Assembly: GCF_003990445.1 (NCBI RefSeq)
Contig: NZ_REEZ01000017.1
Coordinates: forward strand, 35,928 to 99,927
Origin: Pararhodobacter zhoushanensis
Lineage (GTDB): Bacteria; Pseudomonadota; Alphaproteobacteria; Rhodobacterales; Rhodobacteraceae
Reading direction: 5' to 3'
DNA length: 64,000 nucleotides
The notes beneath the pieces are model-generated. The model saw nothing but the letters and a program-made list of their open reading frames with translations, ran no database searches and was not told the DNA's origin. Within the stretch, counting starts at the first letter, position 1. Every line of letters starts with the position of its first letter. Positions 1-9,291 of this stretch are shown here, one piece after another. Position numbers and translations under genes: made by a program.

Positions 1-808
1 AGAGCTGGAAGCCGTGCAGGGCTTCGGCCGGGTTCTGGTGCTGGGCGCGCATGAACCAGCGGGGCTCGTACGCGCCGATGGGCAGGATGGCGGCGCGCAG
101 CTTGCCGTGGCGGGCGGAGAGGCTGTCGTAGGGTTTGCCACCGTCAAAGCCGGTGTCCCCGATATGCAGGATCGCCCCCGCTGGCCCCTTGATCACGAAG
201 CTGGCCCAGAGCGCCATGGAGCGGTCGCGGGTGCCGCGCGCCGACCAGTGGTGGCAGGGTTCGAAATCGACGCTGAGCGGGCCGAGCGAGACACTCTCGC
301 CCCAGTCGCCGGTCAGGCAGCGCAGGCCGGTAGGGCGCAGGATGGTGTCATTGCCAAGAGGGGTGATGACCACCGGATCATGCGCGGCCTTGAGGCGTTT
401 GAGGGTGGCGAGGTCGAGGTGGTCGTAATGGTTGTGGCTGAGCAGCACCGCGTCGATGCGCGGCAGATCGTCAAAGCCGATCCCGGGGTCGATGACCCGG
501 CGCGGACCGGCCAGCTGGGTCGGTGAGGCGCGCGGTGACCAGACCGGATCGGTGAGCAGGTTGAGCCCGGCGGTCTGGATGAGCAGGGTGGCGTGGCCGA
601 CCATGGTGATGGTCAGATCGTCTACGGCGGGCTCGGGCCGGGCCGTCGCGGGCGCGGGGAGGCGTTTGGGCCATTTCTGGCGGGTGCCGCCGAACTGCCA
701 GCGCAGCGCATCGCGAATGCCGGTCGGGCCCTGACCCTGCGGGTTGAAAAACCGCGTGCCGTCGAAATGGTCGGTGATCGGGCCGGCGTAATAGGGGTTG
801 CGGGGCAT
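1..808 (-). CDS. MBL-fold metal-dependent hydrolase (partial, C-terminus beyond the window)
   Basis: Reading the minus strand from an ATG at 808 gives an open frame of 269 codons that runs off the left edge. A strong Shine-Dalgarno (AGGAGGGA, complement of 813-820) precedes the start. The translation carries the metallo-beta-lactamase signature SHNHYDHLD and a later HIGDTGFDG stretch supplying further metal ligands. The N-terminus ([22 protein letters not shown]) and the [11 protein letters not shown] region resemble the NAPE-PLD / UlaG-like branch of lipid- or lactone-hydrolysing MBL proteins. By family it is probably a soluble zinc hydrolase; the substrate is unknown. It is divergent from cmk with about 94 bp between the starts. 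Confidence 0.85.
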   Translation of the reverse strand, partial: MPRNPYYAGPITDHFDGTRFFNPQGQGPTGIRDALRWQFGGTRQKWPKRLPAPATARPEPAVDDLTITMVGHATLLIQTAGLNLLTDPVWSPRASPTQLAGPRRVIDPGIGFDDLPRIDAVLLSHNHYDHLDLATLKRLKAAHDPVVITPLGNDTILRPTGLRCLTGDWGESVSLGPLSVDFEPCHHWSARGTRDRSMALWASFVIKGPAGAILHIGDTGFDGGKPYDSLSARHGKLRAAILPIGAYEPRWFMRAQHQNPAEALHGFQL

Positions 809-902
809 GTGGTCCCTCCTGTTGGTGCTATATTGGGCTGGCACCGGGGGTTTCAACCGCGCAGGGGCTGCGTTAGGCAAATCGAAACGAATGAGGGTGA
901 TG

Positions 903-1487
903 ATGATCTTCACAGTCGCAGTGGATGGCCCGGCGGCGGCGGGCAAGGGAACGATCAGCAAGGCTTTGGCCGACCGCTTCGGGTTGGCGCATCTGGATAC
1001 GGGGCTGTTGTACCGGGCGGTCGGGGCCAAAGGCGGCGATCCGGTGGCGGCGGCGCAGGGCCTGACGCCGGAGGATCTGGCGCGGGATGATTTGCGCAGC
1101 CTCGCGGCGGGCGAAGCGGCGAGCAGGGTCGCGGCCATTCCCGCCGTGCGCGCGGCGCTGACGCAGTTTCAGCGCGACTTCGCCCGGCGTGAGGGCGGGG
1201 CGGTGCTGGACGGGCGCGATATCGGGACGGTGATCTGCCCTGAGGCGGAGGTGAAGCTGTACGTCACCGCCAGTGCCGAGGTGCGGGCGCATCGGCGCTG
1301 GCTGGAGGTGGGCGGCGATGCGGCGCAGGTGTTGGCCGAAGTGGTCGCGCGTGATGAGCGGGATATGGGCCGGGCCGACGCTCCGCTGAGACCGGCAGCC
1401 GATGCGGTGCGGGTTGATACGTCGGCGCTGAGCATCGACGAGGCCGTGGCGCAGGCGGCGACGCTGGTGGCGGCGCGGCTGGGCTGA
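903..1487 (+). CDS. cmk: Cytidylate kinase
   Basis: Phosphorylates CMP and dCMP with ATP in pyrimidine nucleotide synthesis; cytosolic. The N-terminus [13 protein letters not shown] is the P-loop, [13 protein letters not shown] is the conserved CMP-binding segment, and [16 protein letters not shown] matches the lid region. About 194 residues, slightly short for the family. The frame is open further upstream, but homology starts at the cluster of ATGs at 891, 900 and 903; I chose 903 because it sits directly before the P-loop strand. The stop overlaps the start of the next gene (TGATG). Family assignment is secure; the exact start is not. Confidence 0.93.
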   Translation: MIFTVAVDGPAAAGKGTISKALADRFGLAHLDTGLLYRAVGAKGGDPVAAAQGLTPEDLARDDLRSLAAGEAASRVAAIPAVRAALTQFQRDFARREGGAVLDGRDIGTVICPEAEVKLYVTASAEVRAHRRWLEVGGDAAQVLAEVVARDERDMGRADAPLRPAADAVRVDTSALSIDEAVAQAATLVAARLG

Positions 1488-1930
1488 TGGGAGGGTGGAC
1501 CGCGCGGTGCCTGTGCGGGGAGGTGCGCGTGACGGCGCTGGGCGAGCCTGTGCGCGTGGGGATCTGCCATTGCCTCGATTGCCGCCGGCATCACGGGACG
1601 CTGTTTTTCGCGGCGGCGATCTTTGCGCAGGCGGCGGTGACGGTCGCTGGAGAGACCAAGTCCTATGAGGGGCGGCATTTCTGTCCGCGCTGCGGCTCGT
1701 CGGTGTTTGCGCAAAGCGGCGATGAGATCGACCTTCATCTGGGCGCGATGGAGGCGGCTGAGTCCTTGGTGCCGCAGTATGAGCTTTGGACTGTGCGTCG
1801 GTTACCATGGTTGCCGGAGTTTCCGGACATGGTTCAGATACCGCGGAACCGGGAAAGCCCTGATAGCGTAGAGGGTTGGCGAGAGATCGAAGATGAGAGC
1901 GGTTTGGATGGACGCGGTTTGAGCGGCTGA
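1487..1930 (+). CDS. GFA-family (CENP-V/GFA domain) zinc protein
   Basis: A 147-residue protein with the two Cys pairs of the GFA fold: CLCGEVR near the N-terminus, CHCLDCRR about 20 residues later, and CPRCGSSVF in the middle, a typical zinc-binding pattern. The family is named after glutathione-dependent formaldehyde-activating enzyme, but most members have no proven activity. Homology appears to end near the segment PDMVQIPRNRE; the last roughly 28 residues look like read-through into sequence that was once non-coding. Its ATG overlaps the cmk stop, so it is probably cotranscribed and translationally coupled with cmk. Confidence 0.85.
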   Translation: MGGWTARCLCGEVRVTALGEPVRVGICHCLDCRRHHGTLFFAAAIFAQAAVTVAGETKSYEGRHFCPRCGSSVFAQSGDEIDLHLGAMEAAESLVPQYELWTVRRLPWLPEFPDMVQIPRNRESPDSVEGWREIEDESGLDGRGLSG

Positions 1931-2231
1931 CGCTTAGGCGGGGCAGCAGGGCGCGGAGGTTCCGGCGGGTTGAGAACGGCGGGCTGCCTGTCGGCACGTT
2001 CAAGGTTGCACGACGCAGCGATCCTGCCCGGCCCCGGTTGCGTGACCCGCTGCGACGGCCGCGGCACTGGCTGTGCCCCCGGTGTTCGCCGGCAAAACGA
2101 TGGGACGCGACGGCGGGGAACTCGATCGGCACCTGACACGTTCTCTGAGGCAAGACCCTGCTGTCGCCGAGCTTTCCCTTGCCCCCCAATGCAGGCTATA
2201 GCGGTGCAAGCGCCAGCCCACAGGAGACCCG
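1931..2231. other. Non-coding gap before psd
   Basis: About 300 bases between the GFA-family gene and psd. Open frames crossing it on both strands have no recognisable protein features. The last 15 bases carry the psd ribosome binding site (AGGAGACCC). I found no convincing terminator, RNA gene or repeat. Confidence 0.5.
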
Positions 2232-2942
2232 ATGCCCGACCTCTCGCACGATTCCATGCTTTCTACGGTGATCAAGCCGGTTCACCGCGAAGGCTATCCG
2301 TTTATCGGGCTGTTCGCCGCCGTGACGTTGGTGTTGTTCCTGATCTGGCAGCCACTGGGTTGGGTCGGCGTGGTGCTCACCATCTGGTGCTACTATTTCT
2401 TCCGTGATCCTGACCGCTATACGCCGCAGCGCAGCGGGCTGATCATCAGCCCGGCGGACGGCGTCATCTCGCTGATCGAACCGGCGGTGCCGCCAGTCGA
2501 GCTGGGCATGGGCGAAACGCCGATGACCCGCGTCAGTGTCTTCATGAATGTGTTCAATTGCCACGTGAACCGCCTGCCGATCGCTGGTGAAATCACGGCG
2601 GTCAGCTATCGTCCCGGCAAGTTCTTCAATGCCTCGCTGGACAAGGCGAGCGCCGATAACGAGCGCAACTCGGTCGCGGTGCGGATCGCCGACGGGCGGC
2701 AGATCGCCGTGGTGCAGATCGCCGGACTGGTGGCGCGGCGCATCGTTTGTGACGTCAAGCCCGGCGCGGTTCTGGAGGCCGGCGAACGGTTCGGCATGAT
2801 CCGATTCGGTAGCCGTCTGGATGTTTACCTGCCCGAGGGCGTGCAACCCATGGTCTCTCTTGGCCAAACCATGGTTGCGGGCGAAACGGTGTTGGCGGAC
2901 CTGATGCTGGGCGAGCCTGCACGTCTGGCCGAGGTGCGTTGA
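2232..2942 (+). CDS. psd: Phosphatidylserine decarboxylase (short form)
   Basis: Decarboxylates phosphatidylserine to phosphatidylethanolamine at the inner membrane, using a pyruvoyl group made by self-cleavage. The 236-residue length and the layout (hydrophobic N-terminal anchor around residues 24-55, then FFRDPDR and SPADG) fit the short PSD-A class. The autocleavage site is visible as RFGSRLD, Gly193-Ser194, so a large beta and a short alpha subunit are expected. AGGAGACCC precedes the ATG. Only 3 bp separate it from pssA, the enzyme that makes its substrate, so the two form an operon. Confidence 0.95.
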   Translation: MPDLSHDSMLSTVIKPVHREGYPFIGLFAAVTLVLFLIWQPLGWVGVVLTIWCYYFFRDPDRYTPQRSGLIISPADGVISLIEPAVPPVELGMGETPMTRVSVFMNVFNCHVNRLPIAGEITAVSYRPGKFFNASLDKASADNERNSVAVRIADGRQIAVVQIAGLVARRIVCDVKPGAVLEAGERFGMIRFGSRLDVYLPEGVQPMVSLGQTMVAGETVLADLMLGEPARLAEVR

Positions 2943-2945
2943 GCG

Positions 2946-3707
2946 ATGATGGATGAGCCACGCCTTGACGATGACGGCGAGGTGGCGGACCGCCGCTCGC
3001 TGCCGCTGGTGCAATTGATCCCCAATCTGGTGACATTGCTGGGGCTGTGCGCCGGACTGACCTCGATTCGCTACGCGCTGGACGGCTGGTATCAGACCGC
3101 CGCGGCGTTGATCGTTCTGGCGGCCTTGATGGACGGGATGGATGGGCTGTTGGCGCGCAAGCTGAACGCGTCCAGCCATTTCGGAGCCGAGCTTGATTCG
3201 CTCAGCGACTTCGTCTGCTTCGGGGTCGCGCCGGGGATCTTCGTCTTTCACTTCGTTGCGCAGGACTGGCCGGGCACCGGCTGGCTTTTGGTGCTGGTTT
3301 ACGTGCTGTGCGCCTGCCTGCGGTTGGCGCGTTTCAACGTGAACCGCAACGCGCCGCCACCGCCGGGCCGGGCGCATTTCATCGGGGTTCCGGCACCCGC
3401 CGGGGCGCTGTTGGGGCTGTTGCCGGTCTATCTTTCGCTTTCAGGCTGGGTTCAGACCGAACATTGGCCGGTGCTGTCGTCGCTCTATATGGCGGCAATC
3501 GGTTTGTTGATGATCTCGCGCCTGCCAACCCCGTCGCCCAAGGCCTGGCGCGTGCCGCGCAAGCGCGCGGTGCTGGTATTGGTAGGCGTCGCGGTTTTTG
3601 CCGGCGCTTTGGCGACCAAGCCGTGGACTGTGCTGGTGCTGACCGATCTGGCCTATCTGGTGGTGCTGGCCTGGGGCAGTTGGCGCGACCGTCGTGCGTT
3701 GGCGTAA
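2946..3707 (+). CDS. pssA: CDP-diacylglycerol-serine O-phosphatidyltransferase
   Basis: Integral membrane enzyme that transfers a phosphatidyl group from CDP-diacylglycerol to L-serine, giving phosphatidylserine, the substrate of Psd encoded just upstream. The CDP-alcohol phosphatidyltransferase signature is complete: DGMDGLLARKL followed by FGAELDSLSD, with the expected spacing of the four aspartates. Several hydrophobic segments follow. 253 residues. Two consecutive ATGs (2946, 2949) could both serve as start. No terminator is evident before the tRNA-Asp promoter. Confidence 0.95.
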   Translation: MMDEPRLDDDGEVADRRSLPLVQLIPNLVTLLGLCAGLTSIRYALDGWYQTAAALIVLAALMDGMDGLLARKLNASSHFGAELDSLSDFVCFGVAPGIFVFHFVAQDWPGTGWLLVLVYVLCACLRLARFNVNRNAPPPPGRAHFIGVPAPAGALLGLLPVYLSLSGWVQTEHWPVLSSLYMAAIGLLMISRLPTPSPKAWRVPRKRAVLVLVGVAVFAGALATKPWTVLVLTDLAYLVVLAWGSWRDRRALA

Positions 3708-3725
3708 AAACCGTCACATAGGCGC

Positions 3726-3754
3726 TTGACCTCACCGATGGGTGTCGGTATTGC
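3726..3754 (+). promoter_or_regulatory. Promoter of first tRNA-Asp
   Basis: TTGACC (3726-3731), a 17-base spacer and TATTGC (3749-3754) match the housekeeping sigma consensus and end 11 bases before the tRNA. The preceding GCGC and the discriminator CCCTCAT also occur at the second tRNA promoter. Confidence 0.65.
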
Positions 3755-3765
3755 ACCCCTCATGC

Positions 3766-3842
3766 GCGGTTGTAGCTCAGTTGGTTAGAGTACCGGCCTG
3801 TCACGCCGGGGGTCGCGGGTTCGAGCCCCGTCAACCGCGCCA
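3766..3842 (+). tRNA. tRNA-Asp (GTC), copy 1
   Basis: A complete 77-base cloverleaf: acceptor stem GCGGTTG/CAACCGC, D-loop AGCTCAGTTGGTTAGAG, anticodon stem CCGGC/GCCGG with loop CTGTCAC (anticodon GTC at 3800-3802), T-arm GCGGGTTCGAGCCCCGT, discriminator G and encoded CCA. It reads GAC/GAT aspartate codons. An identical copy lies 385 bases downstream. Confidence 0.97.
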
Positions 3843-3853
3843 CTTTCTTCCTC

Positions 3854-3880
3854 AGGGCCCCTTATGGGGCCTTTCTTTTT
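3854..3880 (+). terminator. Intrinsic terminator after tRNA-Asp copy 1
   Basis: Hairpin GGCCCC-TTAT-GGGGCC (3856-3871), with possible extra pairs at its base, followed by TTTCTTTTT. Confidence 0.85.
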
Positions 3881-4187
3881 GCGCTGTTTCCCGCTGGGTT
3901 GCGTAAAATCAAAGGTATGGCGCGCGTTGTGCGCGGCTGCGTCGACGGACCTACGATCCCGTCCCACGTTCGACCGGGGACTGTCGGGGACGCTGTGGAC
4001 CCGGGGCTCTCGCACCGCCAAGCCCGCGCCATGGTTGCAGGCCGACAGGGCAGGGCCATGGGCGTCTAGTTGCAGCGCAATCGCAGGAATTATCCAGTCA
4101 TGGCCGGGGTTTGGCATGCACCAGGGCTGTCGGGCGTGTGGGACCGCGACGTCAGAAAACTTTGCGCAAGTTTTGCCGTTTTCGCGC
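3881..4187. other. Non-coding spacer between the two tRNA-Asp genes
   Basis: About 300 bases with no convincing coding frame, RNA or repeat. It lies between the terminator of the first tRNA and the promoter of the second. Confidence 0.5.
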
Positions 4188-4216
4188 TTGACGCCCTGCG
4201 CCGGACCCCATAGATC
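4188..4216 (+). promoter_or_regulatory. Promoter of second tRNA-Asp
   Basis: TTGACG (4188-4193), a 17-base spacer and TAGATC (4211-4216), ending 11 bases before the tRNA. The layout is the same as at copy 1, including GCGC just before the -35 box and CCCTCAT just before the transcript. Confidence 0.7.
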
Positions 4217-4227
4217 ACCCTCATCGC

Positions 4228-4304
4228 GCGGTTGTAGCTCAGTTGGTTAGAGTACCGGCCTGTCACGCCGGGGGTCGCGGGTTCGAGCCCCGTCAACCGC
4301 GCCA
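4228..4304 (+). tRNA. tRNA-Asp (GTC), copy 2
   Basis: Base-for-base identical to the tRNA at 3766-3842, with anticodon GTC and encoded CCA. The conserved flanks (CTCAT upstream, CACTTTC downstream) indicate a local duplication that included the promoter. Confidence 0.97.
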
Positions 4305-4325
4305 CTTTCCTTAGATTTGAATGAT

Positions 4326-4352
4326 AATCCTCCCCTCTGGGGGGATTTTTTC
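4326..4352 (+). terminator. Intrinsic terminator after tRNA-Asp copy 2
   Basis: AATCC-TCCCC pairs with GGGGGGATT around a short loop and is followed by six T residues. It separates the tRNA from the murD transcription unit. Confidence 0.8.
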
Positions 4353-4532
4353 GTTCTGGGATCCTTCTTCCTTCAACGCATTCTTAACCGTCGGGCCTTA
4401 GCCTTGGGTGACGCTTGCGTATAGAAAGGAGGACGTTTCAAACAGCTGGCAGCCGCAGCCCCGCAGGGCAGACCTTTCGCTTGATCCGACGCTGGGATAG
4501 CGTGCGGGCGAAACGGCTAGTCGGGGACGAAC

Positions 4533-5921
4533 ATGATCGCTGTCGAGGGATACCAGGGGCTGCGCGTGGGCGTGTTGGGGCTGGGACGGTCGGGTTTGGC
4601 GACCTGTGCGGCGCTGATGGAGGGCGGAGCCGAGGTCTGCGCCTGGGATGACAGCCCCGAGGCACGCGACAAGGCGAATGCCGAGGGCTACGGCACGGTC
4701 GATCTGACCAAGCAGGGCACGGTCGAGGGGCTGGATGCGCTGATCACCTCGCCGGGGATCCCGCATCTGTATCCCGCGCCGCATCCGGTGATCGCAGCCG
4801 CCTTGGCGGCCGGTGTGCCGGTGGACAATGATATATCGTTGTTCTTCCAGTCGCTTGAGAATCGCGATGAGCCGCCCAAGGTGATCTGCGTCACCGGCTC
4901 GAACGGCAAATCGACCACCACCGCGCTGATTGCGCATCTGCTGACGGTGGCGGGACGCGATGTGCGGATGGCGGGCAACATCGGGACAGGTGTGCTGTCG
5001 ATCGAATTGCCGGGCGAGGGGGGCGTGGTGGTGCTGGAGCTTAGCAGCTACCAGACCGACCTTGCGCGTCGCTTGGCCCCGGATGTAGCGGTGTTCACCA
5101 ATCTGAGCCCCGATCATCTGGACCGCCACGGTGGTATGGGCGGCTATTTCGCTGCCAAAAAGCGGCTGTTCACCGAGGGAGCACCCGCACGGGCGGTGAT
5201 TGGCGTTGATGAGGTGGAGGGGCAATACCTGGCCACCCAACTGGCGCAAAGCGTCGATGATACGCGGGTGATCCGGGTGTCGTCAGGGCAAAAACTGAAC
5301 GGGCCGGGCTGGTCAGTCTCGGCGCGCAAGGGGTTCTTGTCGGAATGGCGCGGCGGCAAACAGGCGCATTCGATTGACCTGCGGCCGATGGCGGGACTCC
5401 CGGGTGCTCATAACCACCAGAACGCCTGTGCCGCCTACGCAGCCGTGCGCGCATTGGGATTGGCCCCGCGTCAGATTGAGGCGGGGCTGGCGAGCTTCCA
5501 AGGCCTGCCGCATCGCAGCCAGCTGATTGGCGAAAAGGATGGCGTGGCTTTCGTCAACGATTCCAAGGCGACGAATGTGGACTCGGCGGCCAAGGCGCTG
5601 CAGGCATTCCCCAAGATCCGCTGGATTGCCGGCGGTCTGGGCAAAGAGGGCGGCATTGCCGCGCTAACCCCGCATCTGGGCGCGGTGCGCAAGGCCTATA
5701 TGATCGGCCACTCGGCGCGCGACTTTGCGCTTCAGCTGGGCGACACGCCGCATGAGATCTGCGAAACGATGGAGCGTGCTGTGGCGCGCGCGGCCGAAGA
5801 GGCCGAACCGGGGGATGTTGTGTTGCTGGCCCCAGCCGCGGCAAGCTTTGATCAATACCCGAATTTCGAGAAACGCGGCGAGGCTTTTGCAGCGCTTGTG
5901 CAGGACCTGCTGGGGCGCTAA
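4533..5921 (+). CDS. murD: UDP-N-acetylmuramoyl-L-alanine--D-glutamate ligase
   Basis: Cytosolic Mur ligase that adds D-glutamate to UDP-MurNAc-L-Ala in peptidoglycan precursor synthesis. The N-terminal Rossmann-like domain starts GLGRSGLA, the central ATPase P-loop is [23 protein letters not shown] follows, and the C-terminal domain has [15 protein letters not shown]. 462 residues, normal length. GGGGACGAAC precedes the ATG. In the usual alphaproteobacterial cluster murD follows mraY; here a tRNA-Asp gene and its terminator lie directly upstream, so this gene begins the local division cluster. Confidence 0.97.
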   Translation: MIAVEGYQGLRVGVLGLGRSGLATCAALMEGGAEVCAWDDSPEARDKANAEGYGTVDLTKQGTVEGLDALITSPGIPHLYPAPHPVIAAALAAGVPVDNDISLFFQSLENRDEPPKVICVTGSNGKSTTTALIAHLLTVAGRDVRMAGNIGTGVLSIELPGEGGVVVLELSSYQTDLARRLAPDVAVFTNLSPDHLDRHGGMGGYFAAKKRLFTEGAPARAVIGVDEVEGQYLATQLAQSVDDTRVIRVSSGQKLNGPGWSVSARKGFLSEWRGGKQAHSIDLRPMAGLPGAHNHQNACAAYAAVRALGLAPRQIEAGLASFQGLPHRSQLIGEKDGVAFVNDSKATNVDSAAKALQAFPKIRWIAGGLGKEGGIAALTPHLGAVRKAYMIGHSARDFALQLGDTPHEICETMERAVARAAEEAEPGDVVLLAPAAASFDQYPNFEKRGEAFAALVQDLLGR

Positions 5922-5975
5922 GGCGGCGGACGGGGCGTGAAGCCTGCGGATTTTCCGGCAATCAGGGGCGGGCGC

Positions 5976-6881
5976 ATGGCGGTTGAGGCGGAAACGGGTC
6001 TGGCCGAAGAGGGCGACAGCCTCAAAGGCTTTCTTCTGGCGCTCTCGGCCTATCTGCTGTGGGGCATCCTGCCGCTGTACCTGTCGTTGTTCGACAGCGT
6101 CGGGCTGGTCGAGGTGCTGGCGCACCGGGTGATCTGGTCGGTGCCAGTGGCGCTGATGATCCTGTTAGGACTGGGCCGAACCGGCGATCTGCGGCGCGCG
6201 CTGGTCTCGCCGCGGCTGCTGGCCATGGCCGGGCTGACCGCAATGCTGGTGACGGTGAACTGGGGCGTTTACCTTTACGCGATCCAGACCGATCAGGTCC
6301 TGGACGCGGCGCTGGGTTATTACATCAACCCGCTGTTCTCGGTCTTTCTGGCCGCCGTTTTCCTGCGCGAGCGGTTGAGCCTGTGGCAAGGGCTGGCCGT
6401 GGCGCTGGCCGTCGCGGCGGTGGTTGTCCTGACAGTCGAGGCGGGGCGTCTGCCGCTGATTTCCTTGGCGTTGACGGGCAGTTGGGGGCTGTATGCTTTT
6501 TTCAAGCGCGCGCTGCCGATCGGGCCAAATCAAGGGTTTACGCTGGAGGTGATCCTGCTCAGCCCGGTGGCGCTGGCCTATCTGGCGTGGCTGTGGTCGC
6601 AAGGCTCGATGAGCTTTGGGTACGCGGGTGCTGGGTTGACCGCATTGCTGATGGGCGCGGGTGTGATCACAGCGGTGCCGCTGATGCTTTATGCCAACGG
6701 GGCGAAACGGCTTACGCTGAGCACGATGGCGTTGATGCAATACATCGTGCCAACGCTGGTGTTTCTGGCGGCCGTGTGGGTGTTCGGCGAGACGTTCGAC
6801 GGGGCAAAGCTGATCGCGTTTCCGATGATCTGGGCGGCTCTGGTGGTCTATACCATCGACACATTGCGCCGCCGCCGCTGA
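5976..6881 (+). CDS. rarD: EamA-family transporter RarD
   Basis: Inner-membrane protein with about ten hydrophobic segments, belonging to the RarD branch of the drug/metabolite transporter superfamily. The N-terminal KGFLLALSAYLLWGILPLYLSLF is typical. The transported substrate is not established for the family. I chose ATG 5976 (301 residues, GGGGCGGG upstream); GTG 5937 would add 13 residues. It sits between murD and ftsW on the same strand with short gaps, so it probably shares their transcript, although it has no known role in division. Confidence 0.88.
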   Translation: MAVEAETGLAEEGDSLKGFLLALSAYLLWGILPLYLSLFDSVGLVEVLAHRVIWSVPVALMILLGLGRTGDLRRALVSPRLLAMAGLTAMLVTVNWGVYLYAIQTDQVLDAALGYYINPLFSVFLAAVFLRERLSLWQGLAVALAVAAVVVLTVEAGRLPLISLALTGSWGLYAFFKRALPIGPNQGFTLEVILLSPVALAYLAWLWSQGSMSFGYAGAGLTALLMGAGVITAVPLMLYANGAKRLTLSTMALMQYIVPTLVFLAAVWVFGETFDGAKLIAFPMIWAALVVYTIDTLRRRR

Positions 6882-7001
6882 TCCGCAACGCCGAGACTCG
6901 CCGATGTGATCGCAAGTCTCTGGCCAAGATTCCGCATTCGCGCTATTCTTGCCTGAAGACCCGGCAAACGGGCTTATAACAGGCAAAGTGAGCAGACCCC
7001 C

Positions 7002-8168
7002 ATGACGGAAATGGTTCATGGCAGCATGCCCGCCCATGTGGGCGAGCCGGTGCTGTCGCGTTGGTGGCGCACGGTAGATCGTTGGACGATTTCGAGCGTC
7101 CTGTTGCTTGTCGCAGTTGGATTGCTGCTGGCTCTGGCCTCGTCGCCGCCGCTGGCCGCGCGCAACCATTTGCCCCCGTTCCATTATTTCGAGCGACACG
7201 CGATCTACGCGGGTCTGAGCGTCACAGTGATGCTCTTCGTCTCGATGCGTAATCCAGAAACGATCCGCCGATGGGGTGTGCTGGGCTTTGGCCTTGGATT
7301 TGCGACGCTGCTGGCGTTGCCCGTGATCGGCACCGACTTTGGCAAGGGCGCCGTGCGCTGGCTGAGCCTTGGGTTCACAAGCGTCCAGCCGTCGGAATTT
7401 GTCAAACCCTGTCTGGCGGTGACGGCCGCCTGGCTGCTGGCGGCGGGGCAGGATCTGAACGGACCGCCGGGTCGGCTGCTGTCGCTGGGCGTTGTGCTGA
7501 CCACCGTCGGTCTGTTGGTGATCCAGCCGGATTTCGGCCAGTCGGTGCTGGTGCTGTTTGGCTGGGGTGCGATGTATTTCGTCTCGGGCGCGTCGATCGT
7601 GATCATTCTGGGGCTGGCCGCCGCGGCGGTGAGCGGCGGGTTCGTCGCCTATATGTTCTCGGAGCACTTCGCGCGCCGGATTGACGCCTTTCTGTCGTCG
7701 GAGCTGGATGCACGCTCACAGCTGGGCTATGCGACCTCGGCCATTCAAGAGGGCGGGTTGTTCGGGCTGGGCGTGGGCGAAGGGCAGGTGAAATGGCAGC
7801 TGCCCGATGCGCATACCGACTTTGTGATCGCCGTCGCGGCCGAGGAATACGGCTTCATGATGGTGTTGATCATCATCACGCTTTACGCGGTGATCTGCCT
7901 GCGCGCCCTGTCGCGCCTGACGCGTGAGCGCGATCCGTTCATCCGGCTGGCCGGAACCGGTCTGGTGGCGATGATCTCGGCGCAGGCGATGATCAACATG
8001 GGCGTGGCCGTGCGGCTGCTGCCTGCGAAGGGGATGACGCTGCCGTTTGTCAGTCAGGGCGGCTCGTCGCTGCTGGCGATGGGGCTGATGGTGGGCATGC
8101 TGCTGGCCTTGACGCGCACACGGCCGCAGGGTGAAATCGGCGATCTGATGCAAACACGGGGGCGATAA
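7002..8168 (+). CDS. ftsW: Septal SEDS glycosyltransferase FtsW
   Basis: Polytopic SEDS protein that polymerises lipid II at the division septum together with the class B transpeptidase FtsI. Family marks seen here: [27 protein letters not shown], the large periplasmic loop with [18 protein letters not shown], and [15 protein letters not shown]. 388 residues. It stops 2 bp before murG. FtsW rather than RodA is supported by its place between murD and murG. Confidence 0.95.
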   Translation: MTEMVHGSMPAHVGEPVLSRWWRTVDRWTISSVLLLVAVGLLLALASSPPLAARNHLPPFHYFERHAIYAGLSVTVMLFVSMRNPETIRRWGVLGFGLGFATLLALPVIGTDFGKGAVRWLSLGFTSVQPSEFVKPCLAVTAAWLLAAGQDLNGPPGRLLSLGVVLTTVGLLVIQPDFGQSVLVLFGWGAMYFVSGASIVIILGLAAAAVSGGFVAYMFSEHFARRIDAFLSSELDARSQLGYATSAIQEGGLFGLGVGEGQVKWQLPDAHTDFVIAVAAEEYGFMMVLIIITLYAVICLRALSRLTRERDPFIRLAGTGLVAMISAQAMINMGVAVRLLPAKGMTLPFVSQGGSSLLAMGLMVGMLLALTRTRPQGEIGDLMQTRGR

Positions 8169-8170
8169 TC

Positions 8171-9283
8171 ATGGCTAACCCGGCAGGAAAGGCCCCGCTT
8201 GCGGTCATCGCGGCAGGTGGGACCGGGGGGCATATGTTCCCGGCGCAGGCATTGGCCGAAGAGCTACTGGCGCGCGGCTGGCGCGTCGTTTTGTCTACCG
8301 ACGCGCGCGGCGCGCGGTACGCGGGCGGGTTTCCCGATGCGGTCGAGCGCCGCGTCGTCGGCTCGGCGACCTTTGCGCGCGGTGGCGCGGTGGCGAAGCT
8401 GGCGGTGCCCTTTCGTATTCTGGGCGGCGTGGTCAAGGCGGTCGCGGGCATGGTTTCCGACCGGCCCGCTGTGGTGGCGGGGTTCGGCGGGTATCCGTCG
8501 ATCCCGGCCCTGACAGCAGCGACCGTGTTGCGCATTCCACGGCTGATCCACGAACAAAACGGCGTGCTGGGCCGGGTGAATGAGCTGTTCGCCAAGCGTG
8601 TTTCGGCTGTCGCCTGCGGCACCTGGCCGACGGTACTGCCCAAGGGCGTTGCCGGGCACCAGATCGGCAACCCGGTGCGGGGCGCGGTGCGTGAACGCGC
8701 GGCGTCGCCCTATATCGAGCCGGGCAATTATCCGATGTCGCTGGTGATCATTGGCGGCTCTCAGGGCGCGCGCGTCCTGTCGGACGTGGTGCCGGCGGCG
8801 CTCGCCGGTTTGCCTGACAGTCTGCGCCAGCATGTGCGCGTGGCGCATCAGGCGCGACCCGAGGATCTGGACCGGGTGGCGGCGGCCTATGAGGCCGCGG
8901 GCATTCCGGCCGAGGTCGAGCCGTTCTTCGCTGACATCCCGCGCCGGTTTTCCGAAGCGCAGCTGGTGATTTCACGCTCGGGCGCGTCGACGGTGGCGGA
9001 TCTGACGGTGATCGGCCGGCCGTCGATTCTGGTGCCCTATGCCGCCGCGATCCGCGGTGAGCAGGAGGCCAACGCGCGCGGTCTGGTTGAGGCCGAGGCG
9101 GCGGTGTTGATGCCCGAAAGCATGTTCACGCCCGAGGCGCTGGCGGCGACGATTTCGACGATCCTGACCACCCCGCAGGCTGCCGCGCGCATGGCGCGCG
9201 CCGCGACGCGGCTGGGCTTGCCCGACGCTGCGATGGCGCTGGCCGATCTGGCCGAGCGCCTCGCCGGTCCCCCCGAACACTGA
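8171..9283 (+). CDS. murG: Lipid II synthase MurG (GlcNAc transferase)
   Basis: Peripheral inner-membrane GT-B glycosyltransferase that adds GlcNAc from UDP-GlcNAc to lipid I, forming lipid II. Visible motifs are the N-terminal [12 protein letters not shown] loop, [18 protein letters not shown], the second glycine-rich loop [16 protein letters not shown], and the C-terminal [12 protein letters not shown] donor-binding region. 370 residues, as expected. It lies 2 bp after ftsW and 8 bp before murC, within one operon. Confidence 0.97.
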   Translation: MANPAGKAPLAVIAAGGTGGHMFPAQALAEELLARGWRVVLSTDARGARYAGGFPDAVERRVVGSATFARGGAVAKLAVPFRILGGVVKAVAGMVSDRPAVVAGFGGYPSIPALTAATVLRIPRLIHEQNGVLGRVNELFAKRVSAVACGTWPTVLPKGVAGHQIGNPVRGAVRERAASPYIEPGNYPMSLVIIGGSQGARVLSDVVPAALAGLPDSLRQHVRVAHQARPEDLDRVAAAYEAAGIPAEVEPFFADIPRRFSEAQLVISRSGASTVADLTVIGRPSILVPYAAAIRGEQEANARGLVEAEAAVLMPESMFTPEALAATISTILTTPQAAARMARAATRLGLPDAAMALADLAERLAGPPEH

Positions 9284-9291
9284 GAGTTCCG

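Noticed and set aside
873-2189. 438-codon minus-strand frame across cmk and the GFA gene
   Set aside because: Antisense to two well-supported genes; Arg/Pro/Ser-rich translation with no domain pattern, a typical high-GC shadow.
2196-3377. 393-codon minus-strand frame opposite psd and pssA
   Set aside because: Composition dominated by Gln, His, Arg and Asp and no motif; mirrors the codon bias of the real genes.
6165-7667. 500-codon minus-strand frame opposite rarD and ftsW
   Set aside because: Low-complexity Gln/His/Arg translation antisense to membrane protein genes.
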